Shown: one piece after another, positions 17,755-28,200 of the stretch
How the letters are laid out: every line of letters begins with the position of its first letter
How positions within the stretch are numbered: position 1 is the first letter of the stretch
Source of the DNA: Thermococcus sp.
Lineage (GTDB): Archaea; Methanobacteriota_B; Thermococci; Thermococcales; Thermococcaceae
Assembly (NCBI RefSeq): GCF_027052235.1
Contig: NZ_JALUFF010000064.1
Span: 1-64,000 of the forward strand
Length of the DNA: 64,000 nt
Reading direction: 5' to 3'
The notes under the pieces: model-generated
Seen by the model: the letters and a program-made list of their open reading frames with translations, nothing else
What the model was told of the DNA's origin: nothing
Databases searched by the model: none
Translations under genes and position numbers: made by a program

Positions 17755-17904
17755 TCAGATGGCCTTAACACGCCTTGCAACCCTAGGCCTGGGCTTGTAG
17801 AGAATTTTACTGCCACAGTAGGGACAACGAACCTCTCTCGTAGTCGCGAGGTCGAGCTCAACTTCTCTTCCGCACTTCGCACAGCGATAAAGAGCCTTTA
17901 CCAT
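17755..17904 (-). CDS. rpo12: DNA-directed RNA polymerase subunit Rpo12 (RpoP)
   Basis: A 49-residue polymerase subunit. Translation of the minus strand gives a zinc ribbon with CAKCGR near the start and CPYCGS in the middle, followed by the basic tail KPRPRVARRVKAI. This is the archaeal counterpart of eukaryotic Rpb12, which stabilises the Rpo3-Rpo10-Rpo11 assembly platform. GAGGTGGTTACC precedes the ATG. It lies between L37Ae and Brix on the same strand. Confidence 0.95.
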   Translation of the reverse strand: MVKALYRCAKCGREVELDLATTREVRCPYCGSKILYKPRPRVARRVKAI

Positions 17905-17929
17905 GGTAACCACCTCAAATTAGAAAGGA

Positions 17930-18190
17930 TCAGGCCTTGGAGGCCACAACGCGCTTGGCGACCTTCCCGGCCGGGGTGGTCGGGAGGTATGCTCCGCCGG
18001 CGAAGGTTGCACCGCACTTCTGGCACTGCCAGATACCGGTGCTTATTCTCCTGACGGCCCTCCTTCCGCAGACGGGACAGACGTGCTTCTGTCTCATCTT
18101 GGCCTCAACGGCGGCTACTCTTCTCCTAATCTTCAGACCGTACCTGGGCCCAAACCTTCCAGCTGAACCGACCTTAACAGTCCTTCCCAT
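17930..18190 (-). CDS. rpl37ae: 50S ribosomal protein L37Ae (eL43)
   Basis: An 86-residue zinc-binding ribosomal protein. The N-terminus [20 protein letters not shown] and the zinc ribbon CPVCGR...[13 protein letters not shown] are diagnostic. ATG 18190 is chosen because GGTGATGCTC lies upstream and homologues start at this MGRT; ATG 18199 is less likely. It is the first gene of the operon that continues with Rpo12, Brix and Pcc1. Confidence 0.97.
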   Translation of the reverse strand: MGRTVKVGSAGRFGPRYGLKIRRRVAAVEAKMRQKHVCPVCGRRAVRRISTGIWQCQKCGATFAGGAYLPTTPAGKVAKRVVASKA

Positions 18191-18309
18191 GAGCATCACC
18201 TCTTATTGACCTCATTTTCGCGACTGAAGGGGTTTCCCGGAGACGTTTTATAAACCTTTGCATGTTGGCCTTTCCATGGGATGTGTTGAGGCTTGGAAGA
18301 ATAGTTGCA

Positions 18310-18386
<77 letters not shown>

Positions 18387-18408
18387 TCGCCAGAAGGTTT
18401 TAAAGCGG

Positions 18409-18420
18409 TCTTATAAAATT
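18409..18420 (-). promoter_or_regulatory. TATA-box promoter of the tRNA-Arg gene
   Basis: On the minus strand AATTTTATAAGAC contains a good archaeal TATA box (TTTTATAA) about 25 to 32 bases upstream of the first base of the tRNA, the normal spacing for TBP/TFB-dependent initiation. Confidence 0.65.
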
Positions 18421-18437
18421 TGTGGTAAAAAGGAAAG

Positions 18438-18527
18438 GTTCACTTTCTCTTCCTTAGGAGGAGTGGTAGGACTGCCAGTGCCACCACGAGGGCTGGCCCG
18501 CAGACCTTGTTGGTGGTGGAAGTTGAA
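18438..18527 (-). repeat. CGP-CTERM-coding inverted repeat, copy 1
   Basis: About 90 bases encoding the Thr-rich linker end, the CGP-CTERM tail, the stop and two further bases are identical at 88 positions to the plus-strand segment 52438-52527, in opposite orientation. The last 55 bases match exactly. The third CGP-CTERM gene in the window (near 45180) differs widely at DNA level, so coding constraint alone does not explain the match. Confidence 0.85.
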
Positions 18528-19594
18528 CTTGCCTTGGAGCTCTGTGAGGGAGTTGGCGATATCTCCTCGGGACTCTTACCCTCGACCATTACGGCCGTCC
18601 ACTCCTTGAGCCACTTGTCAGTGTTCTTGGCGAGCTCCTCGCTCGGTATCGAGACGATCTTTGCCTTGCTGACATCGAGGGCATAGCCGAAGCAGGCCGG
18701 GGGCTTTACCTCCTCGTTCACGGGATACATCCACTGGTTCAGCGGGAGCTTCTCCTGGGCTTCCTTGCTTATGAGGAAGTTTATGAACTTCTTCGCCAGC
18801 TCGATGTGCTTGGAGCCTTTGACTATGCCTGCCCCTTCAATCTGGAGGTAGGCGGTGTTGTTGAGGAATATCGCCCCGATGTTGGTGCTGTTCTCCTCGC
18901 AAGCGGCGTACGCTGGGTCAGTGGCATAGCTCACGAATAGTGGGGCCTGTCCCTTGTCCCACATCTCCCAGCCAGCCGACCAGCCCTTGACTATTATAAC
19001 ACCATTGTCCCTGAGCTTGGCCCAGTAGTAGGGCCACCTGTCGCCGTAAACCGCTATCGTCCACAGGAGGAAGGCCATACCAGTCGAGCTCGTCCTCGGG
19101 TCTTCGACTATGAGCTTCCCCTTCCACTCGGGCTTGAGGAGCTCTTCAAAGGTCTTCGGCGGGTTCTTCAGCTCGTCCTTCTTGTAAACGATTGCTATGG
19201 CACCGTAGTCGTATGGGGTCAGGTAGAAGTTGGGGTCGAAGTTCTTGATTATCCAGTCCGGGATGTACTTGGCGTTTTCGGGCTTGTAGGGGACGAGAAC
19301 GCCCTCGTTTATTGCCTTCTGAAGGTAGCTGTTGTCTATTCCGACGACGACGTCGGCCTGGGGGTTGTCCTTCTCCATTATGAGCCTGCTGAGAACCTGC
19401 CCCGCATCACCGAGGAGAACGAGCTTTACCTTAACACCGTACTCCTTCTCAAAGATAGGGACTATCTGCTTCATCCACGGCTCTATGCTGTCGTAGGAGT
19501 ACACCGTCAGCGTCTCCTCGGCCTTGGCTGGAACGGCGCTCCAGCCGAGCGAGAGGAGGAGCACCGCGAGGAACAGCGCGAGTATTCTCTTCAC
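18440..19594 (-). CDS. Thiamine-type ABC transporter substrate-binding protein with CGP-CTERM
   Basis: A 384-residue surface protein: signal peptide (MKRILALFLAVLLLSLGWSA), a type-2 periplasmic-binding fold of the thiamine/iron(III) binding class (LTVYSYDSIEPWMKQIVPIF, GDAGQVLSRLIMEK, DVVVGIDNSYL, YDYGAIAIVYKK, GWSAGWEMW), a Ser/Thr-rich linker, then the Thermococcales CGP-CTERM sorting tail (NKVCGPALVVALAVLPLLLR plus basic end). It probably captures thiamine or a similar solute and is anchored through the C-terminal signal. No permease or ATPase is adjacent. The nearest such genes, 27 kb away, have their own lipoprotein. The GTG start follows GAGGTGGTATC. Confidence 0.88.
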   Translation of the reverse strand: MKRILALFLAVLLLSLGWSAVPAKAEETLTVYSYDSIEPWMKQIVPIFEKEYGVKVKLVLLGDAGQVLSRLIMEKDNPQADVVVGIDNSYLQKAINEGVLVPYKPENAKYIPDWIIKNFDPNFYLTPYDYGAIAIVYKKDELKNPPKTFEELLKPEWKGKLIVEDPRTSSTGMAFLLWTIAVYGDRWPYYWAKLRDNGVIIVKGWSAGWEMWDKGQAPLFVSYATDPAYAACEENSTNIGAIFLNNTAYLQIEGAGIVKGSKHIELAKKFINFLISKEAQEKLPLNQWMYPVNEEVKPPACFGYALDVSKAKIVSIPSEELAKNTDKWLKEWTAVMVEGKSPEEISPTPSQSSKASSTSTTNKVCGPALVVALAVLPLLLRKRK

Positions 19595-19678
19595 GATACC
19601 ACCTCCATTATCAGGTTGTTGTCTCCAATAACTCGATAATAGAAGGTGCTAAAAAGTTTGCGTCCCAGCTTTGGGAAC

Positions 19679-20170
19679 TTACTCGGACTTCCGGCGCTCC
19701 ATCTTTATAACGTAGTCAGCAGCGTTCTGGAGAGCCACCGAGAAACCGGGCTCGGTCCCTATGACTATGGTCTCCTTTCCGCGCCTTTTGGCCTCCTGTA
19801 TTATGGGCAGGAAGTCGGCATCCCTCGTTGCGAGGGCTATGACATCGACGTCCGAGTTGTAAATCAGCTCCATCGCCTCTATCGCTATCCTGACGTCGGT
19901 GTCGCCGGCCACGATGACCGGTTCCAGTCCCTGGTTCACAACGGCCTCTATCAACCCCTGAGGCGCGTACTGGTTCAGAACGACCTTCGCGACCCTTATC
20001 TTGCCTATTCTTTCAAGGGCCTCCACTATGTCCTCAAGCTTTATCCCGAACTCCTTACGGAGTATGTTGGGCCCGTCTATTATCAAGCCTATGGTTCTCG
20101 TCTTTTCTTCTTTTTTCTCTTCCTTCTCGCCCCGTTCCCTCTTAAGAACCTTGTACAGGGTTTCCCTCAC
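19679..20170 (-). CDS. NYN-domain (PIN-like nuclease fold) protein A
   Basis: A 163-residue protein of the NYN/LabA-DUF88 family (TIGR00288-like). The conserved acidic motifs are present: [27 protein letters not shown] and [13 protein letters not shown], which together form the metal-dependent RNase-like site of the PIN/NYN fold. A charged Arg/Lys/Glu-rich N-terminal tail precedes the domain. The GTG start overlaps the stop of a paralogous gene, so the pair is co-translated. It is probably an RNA-processing nuclease; the substrate is unknown. Confidence 0.88.
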   Translation of the reverse strand: MRETLYKVLKRERGEKEEKKEEKTRTIGLIIDGPNILRKEFGIKLEDIVEALERIGKIRVAKVVLNQYAPQGLIEAVVNQGLEPVIVAGDTDVRIAIEAMELIYNSDVDVIALATRDADFLPIIQEAKRRGKETIVIGTEPGFSVALQNAADYVIKMERRKSE

Positions 20171-20679
20171 TCCTCCTCCCTCCTTGGGGTGAGGACTATG
20201 GTGTAGTCCGCCGCGTGCTTGAGCGCAACTGAAAAGCCGGGTTCAACGCCTATCACTATCGTCTCCTTCCCCTTCTCCTTGGCTTTCAGAATTACGGGCA
20301 GAAATTCCGCGTTCCTTGTTGCGAGGGCTATTATGTCTATGTTTGGATTGTAGATTTCCCTCATGGCCTCAACCGCGAGCTTCACGCCCGTCTCGCCCGA
20401 TACTATTATGGCCTCAAACCCCTGGTTTGAGACCGCCTCTATCAATCCCTGGGGGGCGTACTGGTTGAGGATTACCTTCGCGACCCTTATGTCCCCGAAG
20501 CCTTCAAGGGCCTCCACTATATCCTCAAGCTTGACACCGAGGTCTTTGCGGAGCATGTTGGGACCGTCGATGAGAAGGGCTATCCTCTTCCCCCTCTTCA
20601 CTTTCCTCTTCATCATCCCGATGCTTTTGATGCCGTCCTTTGTTATTGAGACTATCCTTTCCCAGCTACCCCCGGGCAT
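20167..20679 (-). CDS. NYN-domain protein B, paralogue with altered acidic residues
   Basis: A 170-residue paralogue of the following gene. It shares [20 protein letters not shown] and [16 protein letters not shown], but the acidic positions differ: SGETGVKL where the partner has AGDTDVRI, and [10 protein letters not shown] where the partner has [10 protein letters not shown]. Only the first Asp (IDGPN) is clearly kept. This suggests weak or lost nuclease activity and a regulatory or structural role, perhaps as a heterodimer partner. The start at ATG 20679 follows GGTGACATCC; GTG 20688 is possible. The overlap with the downstream paralogue is four bases. Confidence 0.85.
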   Translation of the reverse strand: MPGGSWERIVSITKDGIKSIGMMKRKVKRGKRIALLIDGPNMLRKDLGVKLEDIVEALEGFGDIRVAKVILNQYAPQGLIEAVSNQGFEAIIVSGETGVKLAVEAMREIYNPNIDIIALATRNAEFLPVILKAKEKGKETIVIGVEPGFSVALKHAADYTIVLTPRREEE

Positions 20680-20774
20680 GGATGTCACCGATGATATTTT
20701 GACATGAACTAAGCGGTACTATCGCCGTTTCTACGGCTAATCCCTATAAAAATGTGTTGTTCAGGGAGGAGACC

Positions 20775-23207
20775 TCAGAGAAGTCTCTTGTAGTAATACC
20801 AGAGTCCCCTGATGATGTCCCTGAGTTCTATCATCGTGAAGGTTTCCGTCCTGTCTATGAGCTTTGCGGTTTCTTCCCAGCTATGAGCTTGTAAAACGCG
20901 GTAGATGAGGAGCTTTATCTGCCTCTCGTCGAGGTAGGGCTTCATCCAGCCGTCGAGGAAGTAGAGCTTCACTATCGGCTTTACGGCATCAACCACCGTG
21001 TCGTAGGTTAAAACCTTGCCCGTGAAAGCATCCAACCTCTTCCTCTGTATCTCCGTGAGGTGAATCGGGTAATCAACGGCCTCGCCAAAGGGCGTCTCGA
21101 AGAGCCAGCGCGCTATCTCGGGTTCGAGCTCGCGGTGGGTATCGCCCAGCCACTCTGTGAACCTTATCCTGAACTCGTCGTTGGCTTTCTTGATGAGCTT
21201 TCTTGCCTTCTCGCTTATCGGTTTGAGGACTATCGTGGTGAACTCACCGCTGACCGGGTTTCTCGCTGGACTGAGATGCACAACGGCAAAGCCGTTCCTT
21301 ATCCAGAAGCGGACGAGCTCTTCACTTGCCCCAAAGCCCGAGCCGATCCAATCGAGGCCCTTCTCTCTGGCCTCTTTCTCAAGAAGCTCTAAAGCTTTGC
21401 TTCCCAGTCCCATGTCCATGGCATCCGGGTGGGTCGCTATTCTAACTATGCGGTATCCCTTAAGCCTTGCGAACTCCTTCAAATAGTGGTGCTTGACCAT
21501 CATATCCGGGATTATGTTTCCCCTCGGCTTGTAGCCCTTGGCCATCTTCTCTATGACGTTCTTCGGTATGTTGCCTTCTTTAGCTATCTGGATTGCCGTC
21601 ACTATCTTGCCGTTCTTGAGCCTCAAAACTCTCGCCTCGTGGTGGGGGGCATCTGCCAGAAGAGCGACATCACTCGGCCTGTTGCGGTAGTGGGCTAAAA
21701 TGTAGATTCCGACGAAGTGCCTCAGTTCTGGCCTGTCGTTCTCGAACCAGTCGTCGAGGTCAGGTTTTTCGAGGTAGACCTCCTTTCTCTTTATCAGCTC
21801 ATAGTCTTCATCGGTGAGCTCGACGGGTTCCGCATCGAGGAGGAGGACGTCAAAGAGCCACTTCTCTATCGGGTCGCCGTAGGCGTATCTAATCGGCTCG
21901 TCCATGTGGAGCTCCTTAAACTCTCTCTTCTCCCTTGCCTTCTTGAGGAACTTGACGGAGAAGCCTCTGCCAGCACCTTCGTAGCCGTGGATTGTCGAGG
22001 AGTAAACGACGCGCTCCTTGTTGAGGTACTTGTGAAGTATTGGCACGTGGATTCCCGCCGCTTCATCGAGGATGTAGAGGTCTGCGCTCTTTCTGTAGCC
22101 CTCGGCTGGAGGGTAATACCTCAGACCTATCTTCCTTGCATAGAGCTCCTTTATGAGGCCCTTCTCCTCCACAACGTAGGGCTTGAAGCCGAGCTTTTCA
22201 AGGGCCCTCTTGGCGAAGCGGAAAAGCGATTGAACGTTTTCGGGCTCGGGAGCGGTCACCACTATTCTGGTGCGCTTTCCAAGGGCCAGTGCAAGGCCTA
22301 TGGCGGCTATTCCAACGGAGACGCTCTTACCCCTTCCCCTGTCGGCCGTGAGAACGAGCATTCCCTCCCTTTCAGCCAACTCCTCAAAGGCCTTGAGAAC
22401 TTCAACCTGCCCCTCTGTGAGGGCCATCTTATAGAGTTCTCTGGGAAAGAGAGTCTCCTCCGGAATGGGGACGCCTTTCCTTCCCTTTATCCTCGCCTGG
22501 CTTTTGCTCCTCTTCGGCTTCTTCTTTATCTTCCCGTTCTCGGTTATGATGTAGATCCCCTCGTGCTCCGTGAACTTCCTGATGAGCCTTCTGTTGAAGC
22601 GCTTCTTTACGTCGTCTATGGTGTAAGGTGGCGTAACCAGGCTCTTGTGGAAGCCCGTCCACATATCCTTCCACTTCTTGAAGGGGTGAGCGAGGATGAA
22701 TATCAGCCCGCCGCCCCTCACCGTCTCGATGATCCTGCCGAGGTCGTTAGGTGAATAATCGTAGCTCATGTCCAGAATTAGAAGGTCATAAGTCCTCCCG
22801 AGTATGTCGCGGGTGTGCTTGAAGGTGACAGCCTGAACGTTAACCTCAGAACCCGCCAAAACGTCAAAGTGCTTTCTAAACGCTTCATAACGCTTCCTTC
22901 CGAAGGTCTCCTCGCCGAGGGCATCAGTTGCGTAAAGAACCTCGATTTTATCCTCGCTTTCATCGCGGAGGCGCTTCTTAATCAGCTCGTCAAGGATATC
23001 GCTTAAAACCCTCGCAGAAGCACCAGCTAGGATCCCCGCCACTTCGGCTTTCCTCTCGGTGTCCCCTTCGATGACTATCATTCTCCTGTGAAACTTCTCA
23101 AGGGCTTGAGCGAGGGCAGTCTCGGTGAGCTTCAAAACCTCGTCCTTGACCTTCTCACTTTTAGCGTAGTCTCTCACTTCCCTGTCAAAGCGAACCTTAA
23201 CCGTCAT
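20775..23207 (-). CDS. tmcA: tRNA(Met)/RNA cytidine acetyltransferase TmcA (Nat10-like)
   Basis: An 810-residue enzyme making N4-acetylcytidine. The order is an N-terminal domain, an RNA-helicase-like ATPase (Walker A TADRGRGKSVS near residue 285, DEAAGIHVPIL as Walker B), a GNAT acetyltransferase domain (ATHPDAMDMGLGSKALELLE near residue 595) and a C-terminal tRNA-binding region. Acetyl-CoA and ATP are substrates. In Thermococcus the homologue acetylates many RNAs and supports growth at high temperature (established knowledge). Its start is preceded by GGGGGAGGAGAG. The AT-rich island gene upstream is on the same strand but 110 bases away. Confidence 0.96.
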   Translation of the reverse strand: MTVKVRFDREVRDYAKSEKVKDEVLKLTETALAQALEKFHRRMIVIEGDTERKAEVAGILAGASARVLSDILDELIKKRLRDESEDKIEVLYATDALGEETFGRKRYEAFRKHFDVLAGSEVNVQAVTFKHTRDILGRTYDLLILDMSYDYSPNDLGRIIETVRGGGLIFILAHPFKKWKDMWTGFHKSLVTPPYTIDDVKKRFNRRLIRKFTEHEGIYIITENGKIKKKPKRSKSQARIKGRKGVPIPEETLFPRELYKMALTEGQVEVLKAFEELAEREGMLVLTADRGRGKSVSVGIAAIGLALALGKRTRIVVTAPEPENVQSLFRFAKRALEKLGFKPYVVEEKGLIKELYARKIGLRYYPPAEGYRKSADLYILDEAAGIHVPILHKYLNKERVVYSSTIHGYEGAGRGFSVKFLKKAREKREFKELHMDEPIRYAYGDPIEKWLFDVLLLDAEPVELTDEDYELIKRKEVYLEKPDLDDWFENDRPELRHFVGIYILAHYRNRPSDVALLADAPHHEARVLRLKNGKIVTAIQIAKEGNIPKNVIEKMAKGYKPRGNIIPDMMVKHHYLKEFARLKGYRIVRIATHPDAMDMGLGSKALELLEKEAREKGLDWIGSGFGASEELVRFWIRNGFAVVHLSPARNPVSGEFTTIVLKPISEKARKLIKKANDEFRIRFTEWLGDTHRELEPEIARWLFETPFGEAVDYPIHLTEIQRKRLDAFTGKVLTYDTVVDAVKPIVKLYFLDGWMKPYLDERQIKLLIYRVLQAHSWEETAKLIDRTETFTMIELRDIIRGLWYYYKRLL

Positions 23208-23317
23208 CTCTCCTCCCCCGATAAAGGGGAGAGGGGGGATTTAAAAAGATGGTGATCAGTTTCTATAAATCCTTGATGTTACCACAATACTCTCTAGCGT
23301 CAACTTCTGTCTTTGTG

Positions 23318-25138
23318 TTACTCATCTAACAACTTCTTTAATGTCGCGGTGAGTGCTCTCAAATGAACTTTCTTCCTGATTTCTGAATTAACTCTCCTTC
23401 TTAACTGAGTTTCATCTGGAAGGAGGATTATGGAGACTTTTCCATTTAGCTCTCTTTGGACTCTTTTGACAATTTCCCTGTATGATTTACTACCAATATA
23501 TGCAACAACCCACCTATTTTTTGCATAGGTTTCTAGAAACTCTTTAAGTCTGGTGGATACTAGGTTCACTTGTTTCTCAGGGGTACGAGAGGATAATATG
23601 AAGTCATATTCCAAGATTGGGGGCTCCGTTTCAAAATTCTGCGGAACTGGACCATACATGCCAGAGAGAGTGACTTTTTCGATCTTCCTTAAGTTAATGC
23701 CCTGCTCCTGAAGATATCTAAAAATAACTTTGTGGGTTGTAGATTTTGAGTAAGGTTTCTTAGGAGTACATGATAATAGTAGAATAACTTTCTTCTCGGG
23801 AGAGACATAATAAGAGGTTTTTGTTATGTCAAACTTGGTGGGGTCACGCTTTAAGGATATTTTTCTAGTGTAGAACTGCTCTCTAGAGATTTTTGGAAGT
23901 TTCAGCCCCAATTCATTGATAATCTCAATAAAATCATCATCAATTGTGGACAATTTGGCAATTATTTTTAAAAGCTTACTATCATTGCGAGAATAATTAA
24001 CAAGCCACTCCTTAAATTCACGGGAATTTGGATAGTATGCAGTTATTTCATCAACAAGTTTTAGTTGCATAGAGAGGTTATGCAGGGCGATTATGCCATA
24101 AATGTCTGACTTGATTATTTTTTGACCATTAAGATGGTAATGAGAATAACTCTTGCTTCTTAAGATTTTTTTGACCATTCGAAGATTTTGACCTCCAATC
24201 CGAGCACAGAAAGGACATGAGTCTAGGTCTTTGTTTGTGATTTCATGAAATCTCTTTTTTCGGTTATACGAAACAAAAAACTGGAGATTCTGAGCTGCTT
24301 TGACATACGTATTACTGTCAAAACTATTCACACCAAGATAATACATAAAAGGCACAATCTTTCCTGAAATACCAAAAATATGTACAGGCACATCTTCCAA
24401 AGTATGGGACATCTCCCGCAATGTATCCCTAACGGCCTTTATTATCTCAACAATAAGCTCATAATGATTCTTTATTGGAACCATTGAACCTATCGCCAGT
24501 CCAAACGGGTAATTAGAATACCTGTTGAATCCTGCTTCTTCAAGTGCACCCACCAATGAGTTGAGATAATATTGAATCTCCTTGTAGGATCTGCCGTGAA
24601 CGGCAAGATACGGAAAAACTAGTGCTTTGTATGTGTCATACACTAACTCCATTAGACGTACTGCGTTTAGGATACTTTTCCCCATTCTCTCCTTAGTTTC
24701 TTTTTCATTTAAACCAGGAGGTATTGGATAATCCAAAGAGGCAACATAGTCTGCACCAAGTTTAAGTTGCAAATCTAAGATGCTCTCAGGTGTCGCCTTG
24801 AGCTTGTATTTTGATAAATCGTACTCCTTATTGTACAGGAGTTTGAAACCACCGCTATCTGCAAATAACGTTGGAGAATACTCAGGATTTTCTTGTGCAA
24901 TCCAGTCTTTTAATGTTCGCCCTCCTTCAAACCACTCATTAAAACTCTTTTCACTGAGATCAAAATCCACAAAATGGAGAACTTGAGTCATAATTGCAGG
25001 CAATTTCAACTCCCGTATAATTCCCCGTTTAATAGATTTCCAGATACCACCATTTCGAAGAACTCCTGGGGGACCTGTCATGAAATTAACGACAGGGAAA
25101 AATGTGAATTCTTGTAATGGCTTTGGACGGGCCGACAT
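23318..25138 (-). CDS. DpdA/TgtA5-like 7-deazaguanine transglycosylase with ArcS-type catalytic motif
   Basis: A 606-residue protein. Residues 1-360 look like a tRNA-guanine transglycosylase barrel: FADSGGFKLL (Asp94, aligning with the TGT DSGGFQ acid), SLDYPIPP, HIFGISGK, NSFDSNTY (Asp274, candidate nucleophile), a degenerate zinc site DSCPFC (C308, C311) and the TGT-like LHNL (His353). Residues 450-550 carry CTPKKPYSKSTTH, an exact match to the ArcS pattern C-x3-KPY-x2-S-x2-H (DUF5591-type), then SGMYGPVP. No PUA domain is seen at the C-terminus, which argues against ordinary tRNA archaeosine enzymes. DpdA/TgtA5 relatives insert preQ0-type bases into DNA. It is strongly AT-rich relative to tmcA, a sign of transfer. 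The substrate (DNA or RNA) is inferred. Confidence 0.8.
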   Translation of the reverse strand: MSARPKPLQEFTFFPVVNFMTGPPGVLRNGGIWKSIKRGIIRELKLPAIMTQVLHFVDFDLSEKSFNEWFEGGRTLKDWIAQENPEYSPTLFADSGGFKLLYNKEYDLSKYKLKATPESILDLQLKLGADYVASLDYPIPPGLNEKETKERMGKSILNAVRLMELVYDTYKALVFPYLAVHGRSYKEIQYYLNSLVGALEEAGFNRYSNYPFGLAIGSMVPIKNHYELIVEIIKAVRDTLREMSHTLEDVPVHIFGISGKIVPFMYYLGVNSFDSNTYVKAAQNLQFFVSYNRKKRFHEITNKDLDSCPFCARIGGQNLRMVKKILRSKSYSHYHLNGQKIIKSDIYGIIALHNLSMQLKLVDEITAYYPNSREFKEWLVNYSRNDSKLLKIIAKLSTIDDDFIEIINELGLKLPKISREQFYTRKISLKRDPTKFDITKTSYYVSPEKKVILLLSCTPKKPYSKSTTHKVIFRYLQEQGINLRKIEKVTLSGMYGPVPQNFETEPPILEYDFILSSRTPEKQVNLVSTRLKEFLETYAKNRWVVAYIGSKSYREIVKRVQRELNGKVSIILLPDETQLRRRVNSEIRKKVHLRALTATLKKLLDE

Positions 25139-25218
25139 ATTTAATCCCTACTCTCAAAGCCTCACGTTAGATTTAAAAATGTTTAGTGCTCTGCTATAGA
25201 AATGAAGGTGTAGTCATT
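25139..25218. promoter_or_regulatory. Shared divergent promoter of the two-gene island
   Basis: Eighty bases separate the two divergent start codons. The only strong TATA-like element is the AT-rich TTTAAAAATG core around 25172-25181, which reads as a TATA box in both directions. The helicase gene has AAGGTG nine bases before ATG 25219. The transglycosylase-like gene has no clear ribosome binding site and may be translated from a short leader. Overlapping promoters would couple expression of the two. Confidence 0.5.
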
Positions 25219-28200
25219 ATGAGTAAGGCAGGCTTAACGTTACATCCAAGCGAGATTGCTAGATATTTTGAGCTTGATAAATGTCCAAAATATGTCTTCT
25301 GGCTAAGTAGAAAGAACGAGCTTGAAAAAAGTTCAGAGAATCTAGATGAGAAAATAAAAAAACGCTTGAAAGGTGAAATTGATAAAGTGCTAAGGAAACA
25401 TGGTAAAAATTTCGAAAAAGCTCAGCAAAGAATATTGGCTAGGATAAGCCAAATCTCTGAAGTACGAGACAATAGCAGTTTTGATGAACTAGTAGATTAC
25501 ATCATCAACAAACGAGGATGCAATAAAGAAGCGTGCATCTTTACCCAACCTTCTTTAGAAGGTACAATTGGGATTTATGTTATTGAAGGCAGGGCTGATA
25601 TTGTCTTGGTAAGACACTCAGGACAAAAAACCGAGATATGGGTTTTTGAAGCAAAGTTCACTAATCAAGAGAAGTTCCATCACAGACTCCAAGCTATAAT
25701 ATACGCGAAGTTGATTTACGATGCTGTCCACAAGCAAATCCAAGAGCAAGGACGTTCGCTTGAGATTTATGTTTCGGTTCTAACAAAAAAGAACAATCTA
25801 GAATTGGGATTAGATAAAATAAAAAAACTCAGATTTCCCGACGAAACAAGAACATATGTTGAAATTTTAGAAAGTACTTTGAAAAAAGATGGAATTTTTG
25901 ATAAGATACTAACAGGGGAGGAGACTCCCAGATTCTGGATTAGCAAAAGATGTCAAGGGTGCCCCTACGAAGCATTTTGCATTAAAGAGGCTGTGGAGAA
26001 AAAAGGTCTGGAATTGTTAGGCATTCGACCTGGTGATCAAGAAATTCTAGAAGAGATAGGTATTCGCTCGTTAGAAGATTTGGCAGATTTATATGAGTAT
26101 CCTGAAAAGTTTTATCCTGCAGGACGTGAGGGATTTAAACATTTCAGACCAAAGCCCGGTAAAGAGGATATTATAAATACTGTATTAAATAAGCTCAATA
26201 TATCCAATCTCCAAAAACTTGCCCAAGGTGCATATCGGCTCGTAAGGGAGTTAAATTGTAATCCAGATAATTTCTCTGATTGGATACAAGGCTCTGGATA
26301 TAATCTACCAAGGGACATCTACGATGAAACTCAACTCAGGAGGAAGGGCATATCCCCACCAGGATATCCTTCGGGTTCGCTAATCCGAGTTTATATCTTT
26401 GTCCAACATGATCCTATCCATGATAGAGTGGTATTGTTGAGTGCAACTGTAGATAATACTTTAACTGGCAAGTCTAGGAATATCTCTGAGCTAATACACA
26501 TACCAATCGAAAAATTAAGTAACTCTCAATACAGGGATTTTGAAGATAAGATACTAGACTTTTTTGAGAAGGAACTTTTAGAGAATTTCTTTAAAAAGCT
26601 AATCTGGGCAATTAATGATATCAAACCACAATTACCTGGGGATCAATGTTATATTCACCTATACTTTTACAGCAAGTTCCAGCGCTTTAAATTTATGGAT
26701 GCAATAAGAAGACATAAAAAACTCTATGGATACAAACCCATAAGATGGCTACTTGGGCTAAGAAAAGAGATTGATCAAGAGATGGTGTCTATTCTCAAAG
26801 ACGAAATAACTAAAAGACATGCCTTAAGATTTCCTGGACTTGGAATTATCCCAGTTGTAGCCCACTATTATTGGAATGGAAATGATTATTATTGGAATAA
26901 CGAGTATAATGGATGGTTTAGGTGGGACCCGGACATAAAATCAGAGTTTGAAGAACTTTTTAGAATTGGAGCAGCAAAAAAGTGCTCAGATAATAATGAC
27001 GACAATGATATACATCTAGACCTGGCCAGAGTTGAAGATATATTTCCCAATGGTACTGCGAGAATCCCCTCTTGGATATATCCCGTAATAAACAGAGAGA
27101 TTGAACAGATTCCCCTTGAGTACATCTGGAAGTTAACTACTTCAAAGTCTGGAAGAATAAAACTTGAGAAACTCGCAATTAATCTTGCACTTGCAATAAG
27201 GCATATAGAACGGAGTATACCTGAATGGTCCAAAGACGTAACAATCCCAAAAGAACCTATTCCCGCAGATGCATTAGAAACACTAGGATTTGAAAACATT
27301 TCACTAGCAGAGGTCTTAATTGAGTATCAGAAACTAGAATATCAAGCAAAGAAAGAGCAACTCTTTGAGCATTACCGGCTAAGCACTCTCGAACGGACAA
27401 ATACCGACAAATCTGTCCGACTTAAAGTAGTTGAGATTAAGACTGATGAAACTTCCAATATCATAATATCTGGGAAAATTGTGTCTCCTGAGGGAGACTT
27501 ATACAATCTGGATTCTGGGTCTCCACTTTCTCTTTCGGAGGGATCATGGGTAGTGATAACACCTATTGATCGCTCTGGAAGAGAAATTTGGCCATACTCC
27601 TTCCCAGAGTCAAAAAGAATGTCAATATTGTCGTCCATACTTAGAATAAGAGAAACCTATGATTCAGTAACTATGGATCTCTTGGTATACAAAATTTCGA
27701 AGACCCCTTGGAATAGAGATTCATTATATTTCGTTGAGAAGCATCCGCAGTCATTTAAAGTAAGAGGCAATTCTATAATAATCACGGATACCTACCATCC
27801 TCTTTACGGTACCCAGATTAGCAAAGAGCAAGATATTATTATTGACGAAGCGTTGGATAATATTGTTATGTCATATTCCCACAAATACCTTTTGAATATT
27901 CTCCGTTTAGAACAAACACCTGAACAATTAGCTCACTTCAATCCAATATATTATGTATTAGCTAATATTTACACTAACTCGAGTAAAATCACAAAGAGTT
28001 TTATGAATTCGATATTATTGCCATCCAAATGGAATCCAAAGGATGTTGTTGAATTCGTCAAAAAACTTGAACGCTCTGGAAAACACCCCAACAGAAGTCA
28101 GAAGCGATTTATTCATGATATTTCCAGAAAAATAGTCCTTTTACAAGGACCTCCTGGAACCGGGAAAACTTCATCTGCAATAGCCCCTGCAGTTCTTAGT

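Noticed and set aside
21717-22754. Open frame of 345 codons antisense to tmcA
   Set aside because: A shadow of the well-supported tmcA gene, with no recognisable motif.
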